The translations under genes were made by a program, and so were the position numbers. Below are positions 22,182-22,215 of a stretch of DNA of 22,215 bases, piece by piece (the first letter of the stretch is position 1; the number at the start of each line of letters is the position of its first letter). The stretch spans positions 1-22,215 of the IMG/VR virus record IMGVR_UViG_3300010300_000128. One strand, written 5' to 3'. The notes beneath the pieces were generated by a model. That model did not search any database, had not been told where the DNA came from, and was given only the letters and a program-made list of their open reading frames with translations. This stretch comes from a virus.

Positions 22182-22215
22182 TGGCGTCCCAGGAGAGATT
22201 CGAACTCCCGACCAA
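22182..22215 (-). tRNA. 3' part of a tRNA, cut by the window edge
   Basis: On the minus strand: GGTC, T arm GGGAG-TTCGAAT-CTCTC (22193-22209), acceptor strand CTGGGAC (22186-22192), discriminator G and encoded CCA (22182-22184). The anticodon lies outside the window, so the amino acid cannot be told. It is transcribed in the same direction as the Bfd-like gene and the tmRNA. Confidence 0.88.

Overview
The window is a late-gene and DNA-replication segment of a T4-like marine myovirus. It is AT-rich, densely packed with many TAATG or ATGA gene overlaps, and has baseplate, tail and replication proteins that read as orthologues of T4 gp6, gp25, gp5, gp27, gp53, gp48/54, gp4, gp26, gp32, gp59 and gp33. 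The style matches T4-type phages of marine bacteria (cyanophages and pelagiphages): gp5 lacks a lysozyme domain, gp32 lacks zinc cysteines, and there are exported proteins with a CPGY motif. The host is inferred to be an alphaproteobacterium, because the window carries a circularly permuted two-piece tmRNA whose tag begins AND and ends RLAA. SAR11-like hosts are plausible but not proven.

Layout. (1) 1-9355, minus strand: a baseplate operon running gp48/54-like tube cap, gp53, gp27-like hub, gp5 spike, an unknown 163-aa protein, a PAAR tip, a small basic 57-aa protein, gp25, gp6, a large Gly-rich structural protein, and the start of one more frame. (2) 9370-14786, plus strand: gp4 head completion, a conserved unknown, a gp19-family tube protein, gp26 with a probable -1 frameshift extension, and a 900-aa tape measure with internal repeats. 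(3) 14792-14816: a convergent terminator. (4) 14817-17855, minus strand: gp32, gp59, gp33, a secreted SleB-type wall hydrolase, a membrane coiled-coil protein and a 44-aa zinc-finger protein. A host-type promoter with a palindromic spacer sits upstream of the hydrolase. (5) 17845-21238, minus strand: two overlapping genes for large exported proteins, one extremely Asn/Thr-rich. (6) 21304-22215, minus strand: a terminator, the permuted tmRNA, two small genes, a Bfd-like [2Fe-2S] protein and the 3' end of a tRNA cut by the window edge.

How the parts fit. Regions 1 and 2 build the hub, wedge, tube and tape measure. The gp26/gp26-X frameshift pair directly precedes the tape measure, as in the lambda G/GT-H arrangement. 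Region 4 couples replication (gp32, gp59) with late transcription (gp33) and lysis. Four late-promoter-like octamers (TATAAATA or GATAAATA) are placed where gp33-dependent late transcription would be expected. The most striking features are the phage-borne permuted tmRNA, the TTTTTTC slippery site at 11903-11909 and the Asn/Thr-rich exported protein.
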